Shown here: one piece after another, positions 22,927-33,796 of the stretch
Layout: each line of letters begins with the position of its first letter
Numbering within the stretch: the first letter of the stretch is position 1
NCBI GenBank assembly: GCA_007644065.1
Contig: VJWN01000027.1
Span: 372,001-436,000 of the forward strand
Length of the DNA: 64,000 nucleotides
Source: Margaritispora aquatica
Lineage: Eukaryota; Ascomycota; Leotiomycetes; Helotiales; Discinellaceae
Reading direction: 5' to 3'
Translations under genes and position numbers: made by a program
The notes under the pieces: generated by a model
The model's database searches: none
Told to the model about the DNA's origin: nothing
What the model saw: only the letters and a program-made list of their open reading frames with translations

Positions 22927-24175
22927 TCAGGCTCTTTGGCTTCGTGGGCAACTGGCCAGTTCCCCTAATTTTGCCTTTGTCCCCGTTTCACTGAGTCTAA
23001 ACCCTACACTCTGGGCTTTCCTGAGCATCGCATAAAACACAAAACTATCTGCGTTGTTCAATGCTTCTGACTGAGTCGCCGCAAGGACATTTTTCCAGCC
23101 GTAACCCTGTTGCTGAGTGCTACCAATAACCACATCATTCGCTATTTGGAGATCAGATGCCATTTGATGGATAGTATCTAGAGATTTCAGTCTTGACTTA
23201 CCAAAGAAACCATCAGTATGCGTCATCTGCAGAGATCAGCTTCTCAAGTCCTATCACAGAGCTACTCGCAACAAACCTCGTGAAATATTATAGTACTCAG
23301 AATGGATTTGAAGTCTTCTAGTTTTGCGCCGCCTAGATTCTGGCCAATCCAGATATCAGTTGTAGTAGCATAGGCCATGGCCAGGCCAAGATCGCAGATC
23401 TGCTCTGTGTTAGAGACTGTGTCGACCGAGAAAAAACATTTGATCTCCTCCTTACCATAATTGAGCTCCTAGGTAATGCTTGACCGGGTGTCACAGAGGC
23501 TGGCAGAGGACTTCGGCTTGTGTATGCTTGGAATGCTCCGAAGATAGGATGGTTAACTTGGCATGGGTACTGTACTCCCACGGCTCGCAAACCATTTCGC
23601 AGATCGTTCCACTCCTGACGTTCTACCGGTCTGGCTGAATTCAAAGGCTGGGGTCCATTTTCAATGTCTGGTGTCAGTGTGTAGCCATTGTTCTTGTCAT
23701 CACACTGAAATCTGATATTTGAAGATTCCCTGTTGAAATTCCGAGTGAGTGATGCAATTCCACGAAAAACAGCTAACCAGAAACGGATGGTTAGTAGTAA
23801 GATCTTCAACCCACAAGATTACATACCATTGACTCGAGTAACAGCTGGTATCTCATCCATATCAGCTTTAAATATGAGCTTGAAGTAACGTGCCTGGAGT
23901 CTTTCAGCTGGACTAGCTGGTGTTGGGGACATCAATGTGCTAGCAATTCTGGCTTCCTCGATAGCCTCTAAAATAGCCGGTAGGACCTTGAGTGGTAGGC
24001 CATTAGACCCGACAAGACATTCAGGTGAAAGCCAATAAGTCAGTGGCGGCTGTAGCGTGATATCATCTGGGCCATTCATTCCCCAGTAAGGTGGAATTCC
24101 ATCGATGTCTCCGATATATGCACCGACAGGAGCAATGATTCCACTTCCTAGGATCAACAAATGATAAACCCGCAT
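22927..24175 (-). CDS. Secreted zinc metalloprotease (aspzincin/M35-like)
   Basis: A signal peptide (MRVYHLLILGSGIIAPVGAY) opens the protein. Four exons (first two 23827-24175 and about 23450-23772; then one ending at ~23276; last from 23228 to 22927) are needed. The zinc site spans the last intron: FHE at the end of one exon joins MTHTDGFFG, giving HEMTH, an HExxH zincin motif, with a following Asp as a candidate third ligand. Downstream, YGWKNVLAAT and ALNNADSFVFYAML match the pattern of fungal deuterolysin/lysine-specific metalloendopeptidase-like proteins, where an A-x-NADS-Y/F block closes the domain. A proregion-like N-terminal half precedes it. This would be an extracellular protease. 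The third exon acceptor has two choices, so internal edges are approximate. Confidence 0.8.
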
Positions 24176-25586
24176 GATATATCGAATACCAGTTTCTGAC
24201 AGCGCAAAGCTGATGTAATAAAGACTGTTTGATTGCTATTGGCGAGCATAAGATACTGTAGCAATTTCAACGATAACTGAGTCTAGATTCCAGTAATCAA
24301 GCTCTGAATTTGTAGTATGTGGTCCGACTTCCTTTTAAAATCGGGGAATACCAAATCCACTGAAAACGACTCATATCTGGAGATGGTGGAAATTTAAGTT
24401 TTTTGTCAAGTAGTATTTAGATGGCAGTTGTAAGACACAGCGAAGAGAGAAAGTATTTTAGGAATGAAACTGAGATAGAGCTTAATATAGATTGATCTAT
24501 AATAGCTATTGTGAGGAACGAGTGTTGGTTGTTCTCACTGCATCATGATTAAGCAATCTCTGTGGTGTTGGTCTAATTTTGATACCAAGTTATACTTAAC
24601 TATGTCCAGCGAACAAGAAAATTGAAGAGGAACCTAAAATTAAAGAGTGAAATTAGCTGGAAGCGATGCACGACACAAACAAACTGGGATGTATCCATAG
24701 GCAACGTTAGAAGGCGCCTTTCTAGCCCTTCTAGCCCCTCTAAAGCAGATGCTTTTTTTTAAGAATCTATTTTTGATATTTGCCTCTCTACCTAGCATCA
24801 GATAATCGAGAATTAGTCGAGGGATTTATGGAGTTACGTCACAGTTGGAAGGAAAACTGTAAGTTATACGCCCTGCTCACAATCTCAAATACAATGGAAA
24901 CACACTTCTGAAAGAGAGACAAAACTTCATTCAGTAATCTCGACTCAATACGAACACTGCATCGAGGAGAATTCTTTCACTCAAAGATCATCTGTTGTTC
25001 AAAACAGAAATATCAACAACTTTGCAGTCGAAAACTCACCATAGCGACTGAATATGCCTGTAAGGTGGCGGGTATAAATTGCGAAACAGTCCTCGGGCGT
25101 AGATATTAGGAGTGGGAATCAATTTTAGCAGCATACATCCTCATGATGCAATGCAGTTGAGGACAGTCATCTGAGACACATTTGCCATTCCTTACCACTA
25201 TAGGCAATGTTGGTTTCTGTGTAATTTGGAAGGCCAGATATGTGTAAGTATTCTGATATTTCTAAACATAGACTATGTGTTTGCGGCACAGCTGCAAATG
25301 CGCACATTTCAGTTCCAACCTCTGTTGAACCTTGTTATAGAATATATGAATCCCAACAAGACAGATTTCAGTTCAGAAACTGAGTTGCAAAATAATTGAC
25401 AATTTGGGCTCAAATACTAACGACTGGCGAAGTCACGATCGAATTTAGATGCTGCATACGGAACAAATTGAACACATAAGAGAGAGTTTGCTAATAATCT
25501 AAAAATCAGATCTCTTGTATCTTGTGTCTTCGCTGATGCCTTCCAAATTTCATCCAGGAGCTGCAGATCCGTACTCTTTTTTAAAG
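24176..25586. other. AT-rich gene-free stretch
   Basis: About 1.4 kb, AT-rich, with no supportable gene on either strand. It is the shared upstream region of the divergent metalloprotease gene (minus) and the long Cys-rich secreted gene (plus). Confidence 0.5.
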
Positions 25587-28468
25587 ATGTATCTCTACGT
25601 CGTTCGAGGATCTGCTTTGATCTCACTATGTCTCCTCCTGGCTTCCTGCCATGCAACGACTGAGACTACTTTTCGCAGTCTGCCGACCCCTACAAAGAAT
25701 TTACTTGGCCGAAATGCAGCAATTGCGACTATCCAGCTTGCACCATTGTCACAGTACGTCCGACCTGCTGTAAGTTCATCAAAAATATCCGAGAAGCAGT
25801 GTTTTCGATGAGGTTTTTGTGAGCTTACAATTACTGGTGCAGGCTACTCCTAGTACACTTACGGGAAGAGAATTCAAGATGACTCCAGTCGCTGAAGTTG
25901 GGTTGAATAATGGAACATACAGCATTGATGTATTCTTCGGTCCAGATCTCTGGAAAGATCTCCAAAGCACTGGTATTTGTCCCTAGAGATTTACCATTTT
26001 TGACAGACACTGAACCATTGGCATTAGTCAAAGCCAACTGTGTTCCTGGAAATAATTCAAAATGCCAATCTAGCATTGAATCGATATTGTCAGTGGAAAA
26101 TGTCAACATTCAGCGACGACAAGCTGGTGCACTTATTCAGTCCAGAAATATTGCTGTGATTGTCGGAGCAGTAGCCGTTGCTCTGTTTGCCGCTTTGTAT
26201 CATATTTTGGATCATGATATGCATTATAGGGTTACGCACATCGATCTTAATCAATATGAAGCATCTTCAATCAGCAGTTTTATTTTTGCAACTGCTACAG
26301 GAGACACAGGGGCCCCTGTGTTCACCACGACTCCAGAACTTATTCCAGGGCAAGATTTCTACTCTATGATAGACATGGATTTTTTGCTAATATCTTTGCT
26401 TTAGCCCGTCAGTAGTTGGTGAAATTTCAGGAGACGTTTCGATACTTTTGGAGGACAGTTTTGCGAGGGTTGGTTCTCCTTACCTTACTTCGTCTCGTGA
26501 TAAACGATGATTTGAATGTGTGTACACACTTCGAAAAATATCATCCCGACTGTTAGCAGCAAATGACTGAATTTGATGTTTTGAACTTGTGCTAATATTG
26601 TGTCAAGGAACTTGAGGATATGATTAACCTTCGCGGTTGCAAATCAGAATCAAAGCCCGCCAGTGCAGCAGTTCTAACGTGTGTATCATCGGTGTCCGTC
26701 TGGATTCTTCAAAGTACGTAATGATTGGACCTCCTGAGTGGTCTTTGTTTCTGCAGCTATCATATCTAGGAATCAAAATTGCCAAGATGTTTGGTTAAGG
26801 TTGCCCATCTCAACGATGGAGTTGTCTTATACCAATATATGTCTTCACTTCTAGTGCTAACGTCTAATAGACGCAGTAAATGGACCAGTTGCAGAACTTG
26901 TTCTAGTGCATGATGCACTCCCTTCCCCGGCTTCATCAGACATTGCCCGTGCTATGGTACAAGTCATCGCACTAGGCAGGACCATTCTCGCTGGGATTCC
27001 TCTCTCAAGGGAGCAAGTCGCTAGGATTTCTGCATTAGTGTTCTGGTTAGTTCTGCAGCAAGTGGTTTCTCACCTCACGGGAGCAAAGATTCGGATTCCA
27101 AAAGTAGATAGTCAGTCCTTCACAAACTTATTATTCCTAATATTTTAACGGCTAATAATATCGCTCAGTCAACAAGCTGTGTCCGACGACAAAACCGCAA
27201 TGTCTAGAAGAGGTCTGCAGCGGCGACTTGGGCCTGTGTACCAAAGGGAATTTAAAAGATTGTCCATGCGACTGTCCGCCAGAGGATCGTACGCCGAACT
27301 GTATGAATTGTGGAGGTGATGATGGTAATTTATTCTGCATTGGGGTAAGTTAACTTCACATGTACCTATGGAGACCATACTAATGTTTTACAGACTCCTA
27401 AACTTAAAGGGCTAGTCCTGGTACCGAGCGATACTGTGCTTTGCTAATCTTCACAAAGATGCCCTTGTCTGAAGGATGAACTGCGCCCAGCTACTCCTGG
27501 TGATTACGCCTCCTCGATGATTTCTTTAGCTGCACTCTTAGCATTGCCACCAGTCTCGTCGGTCATAGAAAATGTACCGATTTGTCAAGGACAAGCGCTG
27601 AAGGTCAACAGGATATTTCTCACAAGGTGTGCGCCACTTTATTCCAGACTTGCCAGTCATTTAGTGCCTTGCAAACTAATCATCATCTTAAGTATCTTTA
27701 ACGCTTTCTGTTCCAATTATGACATGCTTTCGAAACTAGAGCGGAATGTAACATCTACCGACACAGCTAGTCCAATGAGATTGGAAGAGTACTACGGCTG
27801 GAAATTTGGTATACGCTACAGCCCCAAGCCTGGTGGGTGTGTAGGGACATGCTTAGATGCCTTTGAACCAATACTACAAGACAACACTTGTAAGTCCCAA
27901 AATTGGTGCGAGTTGCATTCTGAGAGTCATATGATGATAATCGGCCGCAGGCTCCCCAAGTGCGCTACACCTTGCTCCTCATATTCTCTACGATGACGAA
28001 TGTAGAGAGGTTTCGATTGATGTGATTCCATTGATTGGTCTTTTACCAGGCCCACCATTTTCTCCGGGTATTTGCAGAGTTGTCTGCCTGGAGGACAAGC
28101 GGATCAAATTTACTCTTTCCAGCTCCGGAGCCTTTGTGTTCATAACTACCTTCAGTCTTACCACCAGGATTTTCGACGGAGTAGGGATTGAGATCGGCTA
28201 TACACCTGAAACTATTGCTGGCGATCCCAATAGCCTCTCGGTGAAGAGCAAGCTTGAATTTCCACTCGTTATTACACCTGAAGAGACAAATGACTATGTT
28301 CAATTTGCTTACGGCGATCAGTATTGGCCCAGTAGCGCTGACGATTGCTCCCCTGGTGCATATGTTCAAATTGGCAAAGATGGTTCTATGACAATCAATG
28401 AACGCAAGATTGAATGCTTATTCAAGTGTATTTGGAAGGGCGGCAAGTCTTCTGATGGTTCAAACTGA
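25587..28468 (+). pseudogene. Long secreted Cys-rich gene, apparently frame-disrupted
   Basis: This looks like one multi-exon secreted protein gene. It begins with a signal peptide (MYLYVVRGSALISLCLLLASC) and splices at 25770 (CT|GTAAGT) into an exon reading ATPSTLTGREF...GTYSIDVFFGP. That frame hits TAG at about 25985, while the continuation (LTDTEPLALVKANCVPGNNSKC, a hydrophobic helix near 26150-26200) is in another frame with no plausible intron, implying an indel around 25960-25990. A second break is likely near 26400. Further exons give SSDIARAMVQVIALGRTILAGIP, then Cys-rich CPTTKPQC...CSGDLGLCTKG...CPCDCPPED...CMNCGGDDG, CPCLKDELRP, and YYGWKFGIRYSP. The end is ADDCSPGAYVQIG...KIECLFKC, a terminus I have seen in large uncharacterised fungal secreted proteins. 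The breaks could also be mis-modelled introns. Confidence 0.5.
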
Positions 28469-28717
28469 TTCAGGAGTTTGGGGGAAAGGTCAGGTGAAAG
28501 CTGTCATAACATACAAGGATTGAAAAATCACTGGATCATAACATGATAGAATGTGTTAGCTAAAATCAGAAGCGTGAGCTGTTTATGGGATATTTTGAGT
28601 TCAAGGGTGACGACAGATGACTTGAGGGGACACCGATCATATTGTTTTAGCAATGGTGACTGGGAATCGTGTGATACTAAATGCCACAGTATCATAGAAG
28701 ACTAAGACAAGTACTCG

Positions 28718-30781
28718 TCATGAAAACGTCAAAGAAGGCTCATCATAAGACATCGAATACAAATCAACAAGCGACTCGTCCGTGAACATCCACGCACAAT
28801 TATTGAACGCGTCCTCTGAGGAGAACTCTCCCAAAGAGAACCAATCAATCTGGTCAGCATTTTGAGACATATCAGGCGGCACAAGATCTCCATGCGCATA
28901 GCCCAAAGGGGGTGTGATGCTTTCTGATGAAGACTGGCTCATATTTAGCTGGCCTAGGATTGATCAGAATTTATACTCATTGAGATCGAGAACAGAAAAA
29001 AGGAGACCAACCCGCGTCTTTGAGATTGACTCGCTCGTAAGCGGTGCCGTAGTGGAGTATATGGCGGATCAGGCGCTTGTTTCTATCAAATACTGTCTTG
29101 GTTGAAGAACATTTCTTAGAGATTGCAAGAAAGGAGTCTAGCTGCAGTGCCTGGGTAGAGTTTACATCAGCGAGCAAGGAGGTTGAAAAGATTTCAAGGG
29201 TACTAACCACGCGATCAAATATCCTACAATGCTCTCTCATTCTCTCTAGACATTCGCGAACGATCAACAGATTCCTCTGGGATGCCTGCGCCTCTTCCCC
29301 TAAACCTGTCAAGCAGACATGCATCAACACGGCTGTGGTAACTGCAAGGACTTGGCCAATTGAGGCATTGTGTGTATCAAACCCGGCATTTGCTCGTGTA
29401 TATTGGATAATCGCTGTTATTCTATTGGCATGATGGTAGCATGTAAGCACTTTCTGACTTCTCTCAGCGCTATGGTGGCTGCCGTCCAAAGTCCTGCTAT
29501 GCAAGTAGGGAAAGTAAATTAGCTGCCCGATGTGATTTGTCAGGAGATGAAGATACGTGAACTCGCGAAGCGTATTTTTTAGCTTGTGATGCTCAAAGTT
29601 TGACGCATTGTAGGCGAGAGTCTTGTCAAGACATGTAGCCCAATTGACTTGCTGAGTTTCGAAATGCTGTAGTTTCTCCAGACTGCTTCCCTGGCGGTGG
29701 CACTCACAAACTTGTCGAAAGATCTTGCCCTGTCGGACGATCTCACGTAGTAAGCCTGGAGAAGTGGGATTTTGAGGAATCGATGACAGCCGTGCTCGGA
29801 TGATCGCCAACTCATCATCGTCGCATGGTTCGAGTGTGCTTTCGGCTGGTGTGAAGTAACATGTCATATTAAGTGATGGAGATAGCGTGCAATCCATCAA
29901 GACGATTGTGCTGACAAGTCGACGGACGAGCTCTCTTTGGTAAGGGTCGTGCTCGAAAGAATCATCAGTCAGGCGAAGTGCTTTGCACATGCTGCTTGCA
30001 GTACCTAGTGATGTTAATCAGGCTGCTTCTGCAGAAGACGGGGGATTACCTAGATAAATCCATGCTTTCCTCGCTCCGCCAAATGTAAGATGATAGGTAC
30101 TGAGGAGAACGTATGCTTGAATGGTAGACAGCGATGCATGGTCAAAATCGTTCTTCAGAAGATTCCTCGCCTCTCGAAATAGCACTTCCCCTCTATGTGA
30201 AGCCTGTCTATGCTTGAGAATTGGTTGGTCCGCGTACCTTGATAATTAGCAGTGAAAGCTGAACGAGGGGATTTAACCATACCTGATGCTCAACGCCATC
30301 ATTGCATACAAGATGATCTTCGGTACTTCGCCCAGAAGGTAGAGTCGCATGAAGGGACCCTTGTCAAACATGAAGTGAATGTCGCTGAAGTTACTGAAGT
30401 ACAGGATTAACAATTCTTGAGCAAATTCCCCCTCACGAAGAATCTCAGCGGCACTTCCACTACCAATGTCATGTCTAGCTTCAGGCTGAGACTGCCGATG
30501 TTGGCGCTTTGGTGCATGTGTGCCACTTGCTGTCGAGTTTAAGCTTGAATTAGGAGGGGGGTTGGCACTAGGAGTCCCTGGTGCGTAAGATACTACGCCA
30601 GGACTGAAGACGTATGAGCATTGTATGTTCCGTTCTTTACATCTTTCACAGCCTTCGCTTGACACGGGCGCGATGCATTTGATTTTGCGTGACCTGGATC
30701 ATTTGCTTAGTATCGTGCTTGTTGTGGGTAGGACTCAGTGCTTAAGACTCACCGGCATGTGCTGCAAGCATTTCGGGGCAT
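28718..30781 (-). CDS. Zn2Cys6 transcription factor (fungal_trans)
   Basis: A 29-nt first exon (30753-30781) encodes MPRNACSTC and splices to SRKIKCIAP. The complete zinc cluster is therefore C6-x2-C9-x6-C16-x8-C25-x2-C28-x6-C35, the GAL4-type DNA-binding domain. A Ser/Pro linker follows. Then comes the fungal-specific transcription-factor middle homology region: LLILYFSNFSDIHFMFDKGPF, ALSIRYADQPI, TIQAYVLLSTYHLTFGGARKAWIYLG, CKALRLTDD and RELVRRLVSTIVLMD. Several GT-AG introns separate these pieces. The last intron joins LKDAG to QLNMSQSSSE and an acidic C-terminal tail (activation-domain-like, ending YDEPSLTFS). It lies 315 bp from an MFS sugar porter and is the best candidate regulator of the porter/GH3 pair. 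Confidence 0.88.
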
Positions 30782-31095
30782 TTCAGGGGATGCATCTGGT
30801 TATTGGAAATATTGATAATGGTAAGAACACACAGCTTTATGTGTGAGCTTTGAACTTCAGGAGAAGGGGGTACCCTAGCCCAAGCTACTCTAAAATGCCA
30901 TCCGTCTCTGGTTCCACTCCCACTCTTGACGGTACTGATGAAACATGCACATATTGGTGTCATTGACACGAGGAATGTTGCCAACAACGTCTTGCGGTTG
31001 CTAGGTCTTCTTCACCTGATGGAAACATACACTCTAGTTTCTAGGTCAAAGATGCTCCGTTAAACACAACAACATATATATAGATCACACACTAA

Positions 31096-32833
31096 TCAAT
31101 CCCGCTTCCCCTCCTCTTCACCCTCACTTACCTTAACCTTATCAATCTTCGCAGCGACAGCCTCCAAACTCGGTCCTTTCGTCTCCACGAAGAAGAAGTA
31201 AACAGCGACAACTTCAACACACAGCCAGCCCACATAAACAAGATAGTATTTCCACCCAATATCAGCCAATCCAATCGGATTTACCAGCGCGTTGATGAAG
31301 ACCGCACTCTTGCCAAAGAACATCAACACTGAGAAGCCCTTCGCGCGGATCGGGAACGGCAAAAGCTCAACAGGGTACGAGTACAGTAGCGCATTGAATG
31401 CGAGGTTATAGAAAGCATTGAAGATGAAAAGCATGGGTATCACTGCTGTGCCTGCGGCTTTGTTTCCGCGCTCGTTGAAGAGGCCCGAAAGAAGGGTTTG
31501 TATGATAAACACGGTGAGCATGCCACTGACTGAGGTTAAGAATTGCGTTCGTCGCTTCAAGCGGGCAGTCAGGAGTGCGGATGCGACGGCTGTGATCCAA
31601 TTCCAGATTTGGAGGCAGCCGTTGATGATATTCTTGTCGCGAGCGCTGGTTATTCCTACTGTGTTGAGCACACGAGAGAGGTAGTATCTACTTTGATTAG
31701 CGAGGACTACCATAGTTGATGAATTTAATGTTCTGCACTTACGATACAAGGCCATTTCCTGACCACTGGGAGAAGCATCCAAGCATGACCAGGATGAACA
31801 TCCTTCGTCTGTTTCCTGGCGTGGCAACCAGAGTTTTCCAGGTAGTTTTCGTCGACATCTCCAATGTGATGACAGCTTCCATCTGCTTATACTCCAGCGC
31901 GACGAACTCATCTTCAGCATCACCATTAGCGTGATAGTGAATCAGAAAAGCCTTAGCCTCGGCCCTTCTATTTTGAGAGATCAACCATCGAGGAGATTCT
32001 GGAACACCCCAGATCGCTGCCATTTGGACGAGTGCAGGAGCTGCTTGCAGCAGGGATGGGATTCTCCAGGACCAATTACTTGGAATTGAGAAGGTACCAA
32101 ATGTTGTCCATGCTGCGAGGATGGCACCGAAGTACCAGGCTGTCTGGTAGAGTGAAGTGATTACCTGTCGATCTTTGGGATGGGCGAGCTCGCCAATGAG
32201 GACAGGTGCGTAGGTATTTGCGAAAATGATACCGAATCCGATAACGAATCTAGAGACAAGGAACATTGCGACTGAGATCTTGTCAGATGACTACGAGGCT
32301 GTAATTGTAGAGGTGTGAATTTGAGCTTACTGTCAACTGATGTTCCTTGAATAACGCCACCAACCATCATGATAGCCGAGCCTACGAAAATACCCATTCT
32401 CCGGCCATATCTATCCCCTACCAAGCTTATGAAAGGCGTCGCACAAATCGCACCAAGTGCGAGAATAGCACTCAAAATCCCCAGTACTGCTCCTTTGGGT
32501 GATCCAAAATCTGACCTGTTAGCGTTCTCCAACACAAAATTTAAATTAATACATACAAGTATCCCAAGCAGGAACGGCCTGCAAGCCATTCATCATGGCA
32601 CCATCAAAGCCTAAAGTCATAGATGGCACAAGACAACCTGGTACGATCCAAAGGTACAAGATGAGCAGATTGCGATTCTTGTAAAAGGGCGGGCTCTCTT
32701 TACACATCTCGGCTAGCTTTTGATCGATAGTCGAGACATCAGCTGGAGAAAGAATTTCTCCCTCCTGTGTGTCCTTCTCGTCGGTCACCATGGCATCGAC
32801 CTTTTCAATGGATGATTTCTGTTTTGAATTCAT
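31096..32833 (-). CDS. MFS sugar porter (lactose permease-like)
   Basis: This is a plasma-membrane sugar:H+ symporter of the major facilitator superfamily, with 12 predicted helices in about four exons. Family motifs seen are GFDGAMMNGL in helix 1, GDRYGRRMGIFVGS (D-R-x-G-R-R loop), SRFVIGFG, ELAHPKDR, the central PESPRWLI, NGCLQIWNW, and the C-terminal VETKG signature. The N-terminal cytosolic segment is acidic/lysine-rich. The closest group by feel is fungal Lac12/cellodextrin-type transporters, but the substrate cannot be read from sequence. It is transcribed away from the GH3 gene, with which it shares a 963-bp upstream region, and follows the zinc-cluster gene on the same strand. Coupling with an intracellular beta-glucosidase suggests uptake of an oligosaccharide or glucoside. 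Confidence 0.9.
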
Positions 32834-33796
32834 GACTTTTGGTAGTCTGTAAAAAGTTTCAGTGAAGGTAATTGTGAAAAACTAATGGACAAAAATACCC
32901 AGAGGAGCTTCAGTGTTTTTGTAGATCTAGACACCTCATATGTCCTATCTCGAGATACATGGATTATCAGCCTCGAGTCAATACTGTTCCGTTGTGGAAT
33001 CCAAACCGCTCTACGCTTGACGAAACAGGGGATTCTCCACGCCAAGAATGATGGGGAAGAGAAGTGTATCTTGGATCAAGTGTATTCCTCACAGCCAAAT
33101 CGCGGAGTCCAACCAATGGATATCTGACATCTCCCCGTCCTCGTTATCACACTGCGTGGGTACTACAAGATATGATAGTGACAAATGAAGATCAGACGAT
33201 TTCATCCATGGCAATAATCTTGAGATTGTGAAATTGCGCAGCTGTGGAGACTTCGGGGAGTGTTGCGGCGTTGCACCAATAGCGACTTGGATACTCCCCG
33301 TCTCGATCTCGGTTCCGAGCTCGGATAGCTCAGCCAACGAGTCAGGTGATTTATTTCACCCCTTTTCTTCTCCTGAATACCCTGATGTACGTTAGTACCG
33401 CGTGTTAGATGTATTTGTTGATGCTAACAATAGAGGTATCCCACTTGTGATAGATAAGCAGGTATCGATATCTATGTGTTTGGGAAATGTTGTTATGTAC
33501 GTGTGATAACGATTTCTTTGGCAATGCAACATCAACGCCTTCAACCACACTGACCAAATTTGCACATACTGGTGTCGTTGGTGGATCCCTCCTCAGTTAG
33601 GCGGAGCAAATCCAATCACAAATCTTGTTCTCCAATAATTTGCAAGTTGCGAATTCGGGCCGGGAAACAAAGTAGAGAATACATTTTTGCAGCTGCTCTT
33701 TCTAGTCTTCGAAATATTCGTCAAATTCAAATTCTTGAATTCTGAGCCAAACACTCTGCATCTGAATTACATCTTTTCTGAAAGCTCAGGAACACA
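32834..33796. promoter_or_regulatory. Divergent promoter of sugar porter and GH3 genes
   Basis: This 963-bp non-coding region separates two divergent start codons. It contains CGGTTCCG at 33310-33317 (CGG-N2-CCG) with another CGG a few bases on, and CGGGCCGG at 33656-33663 (CGG-N1-CCG). Paired CGG triplets are what Zn2Cys6 dimers usually bind, so these are candidate operators for the neighbouring regulator. This is inference; such short motifs also occur by chance. Confidence 0.45.
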
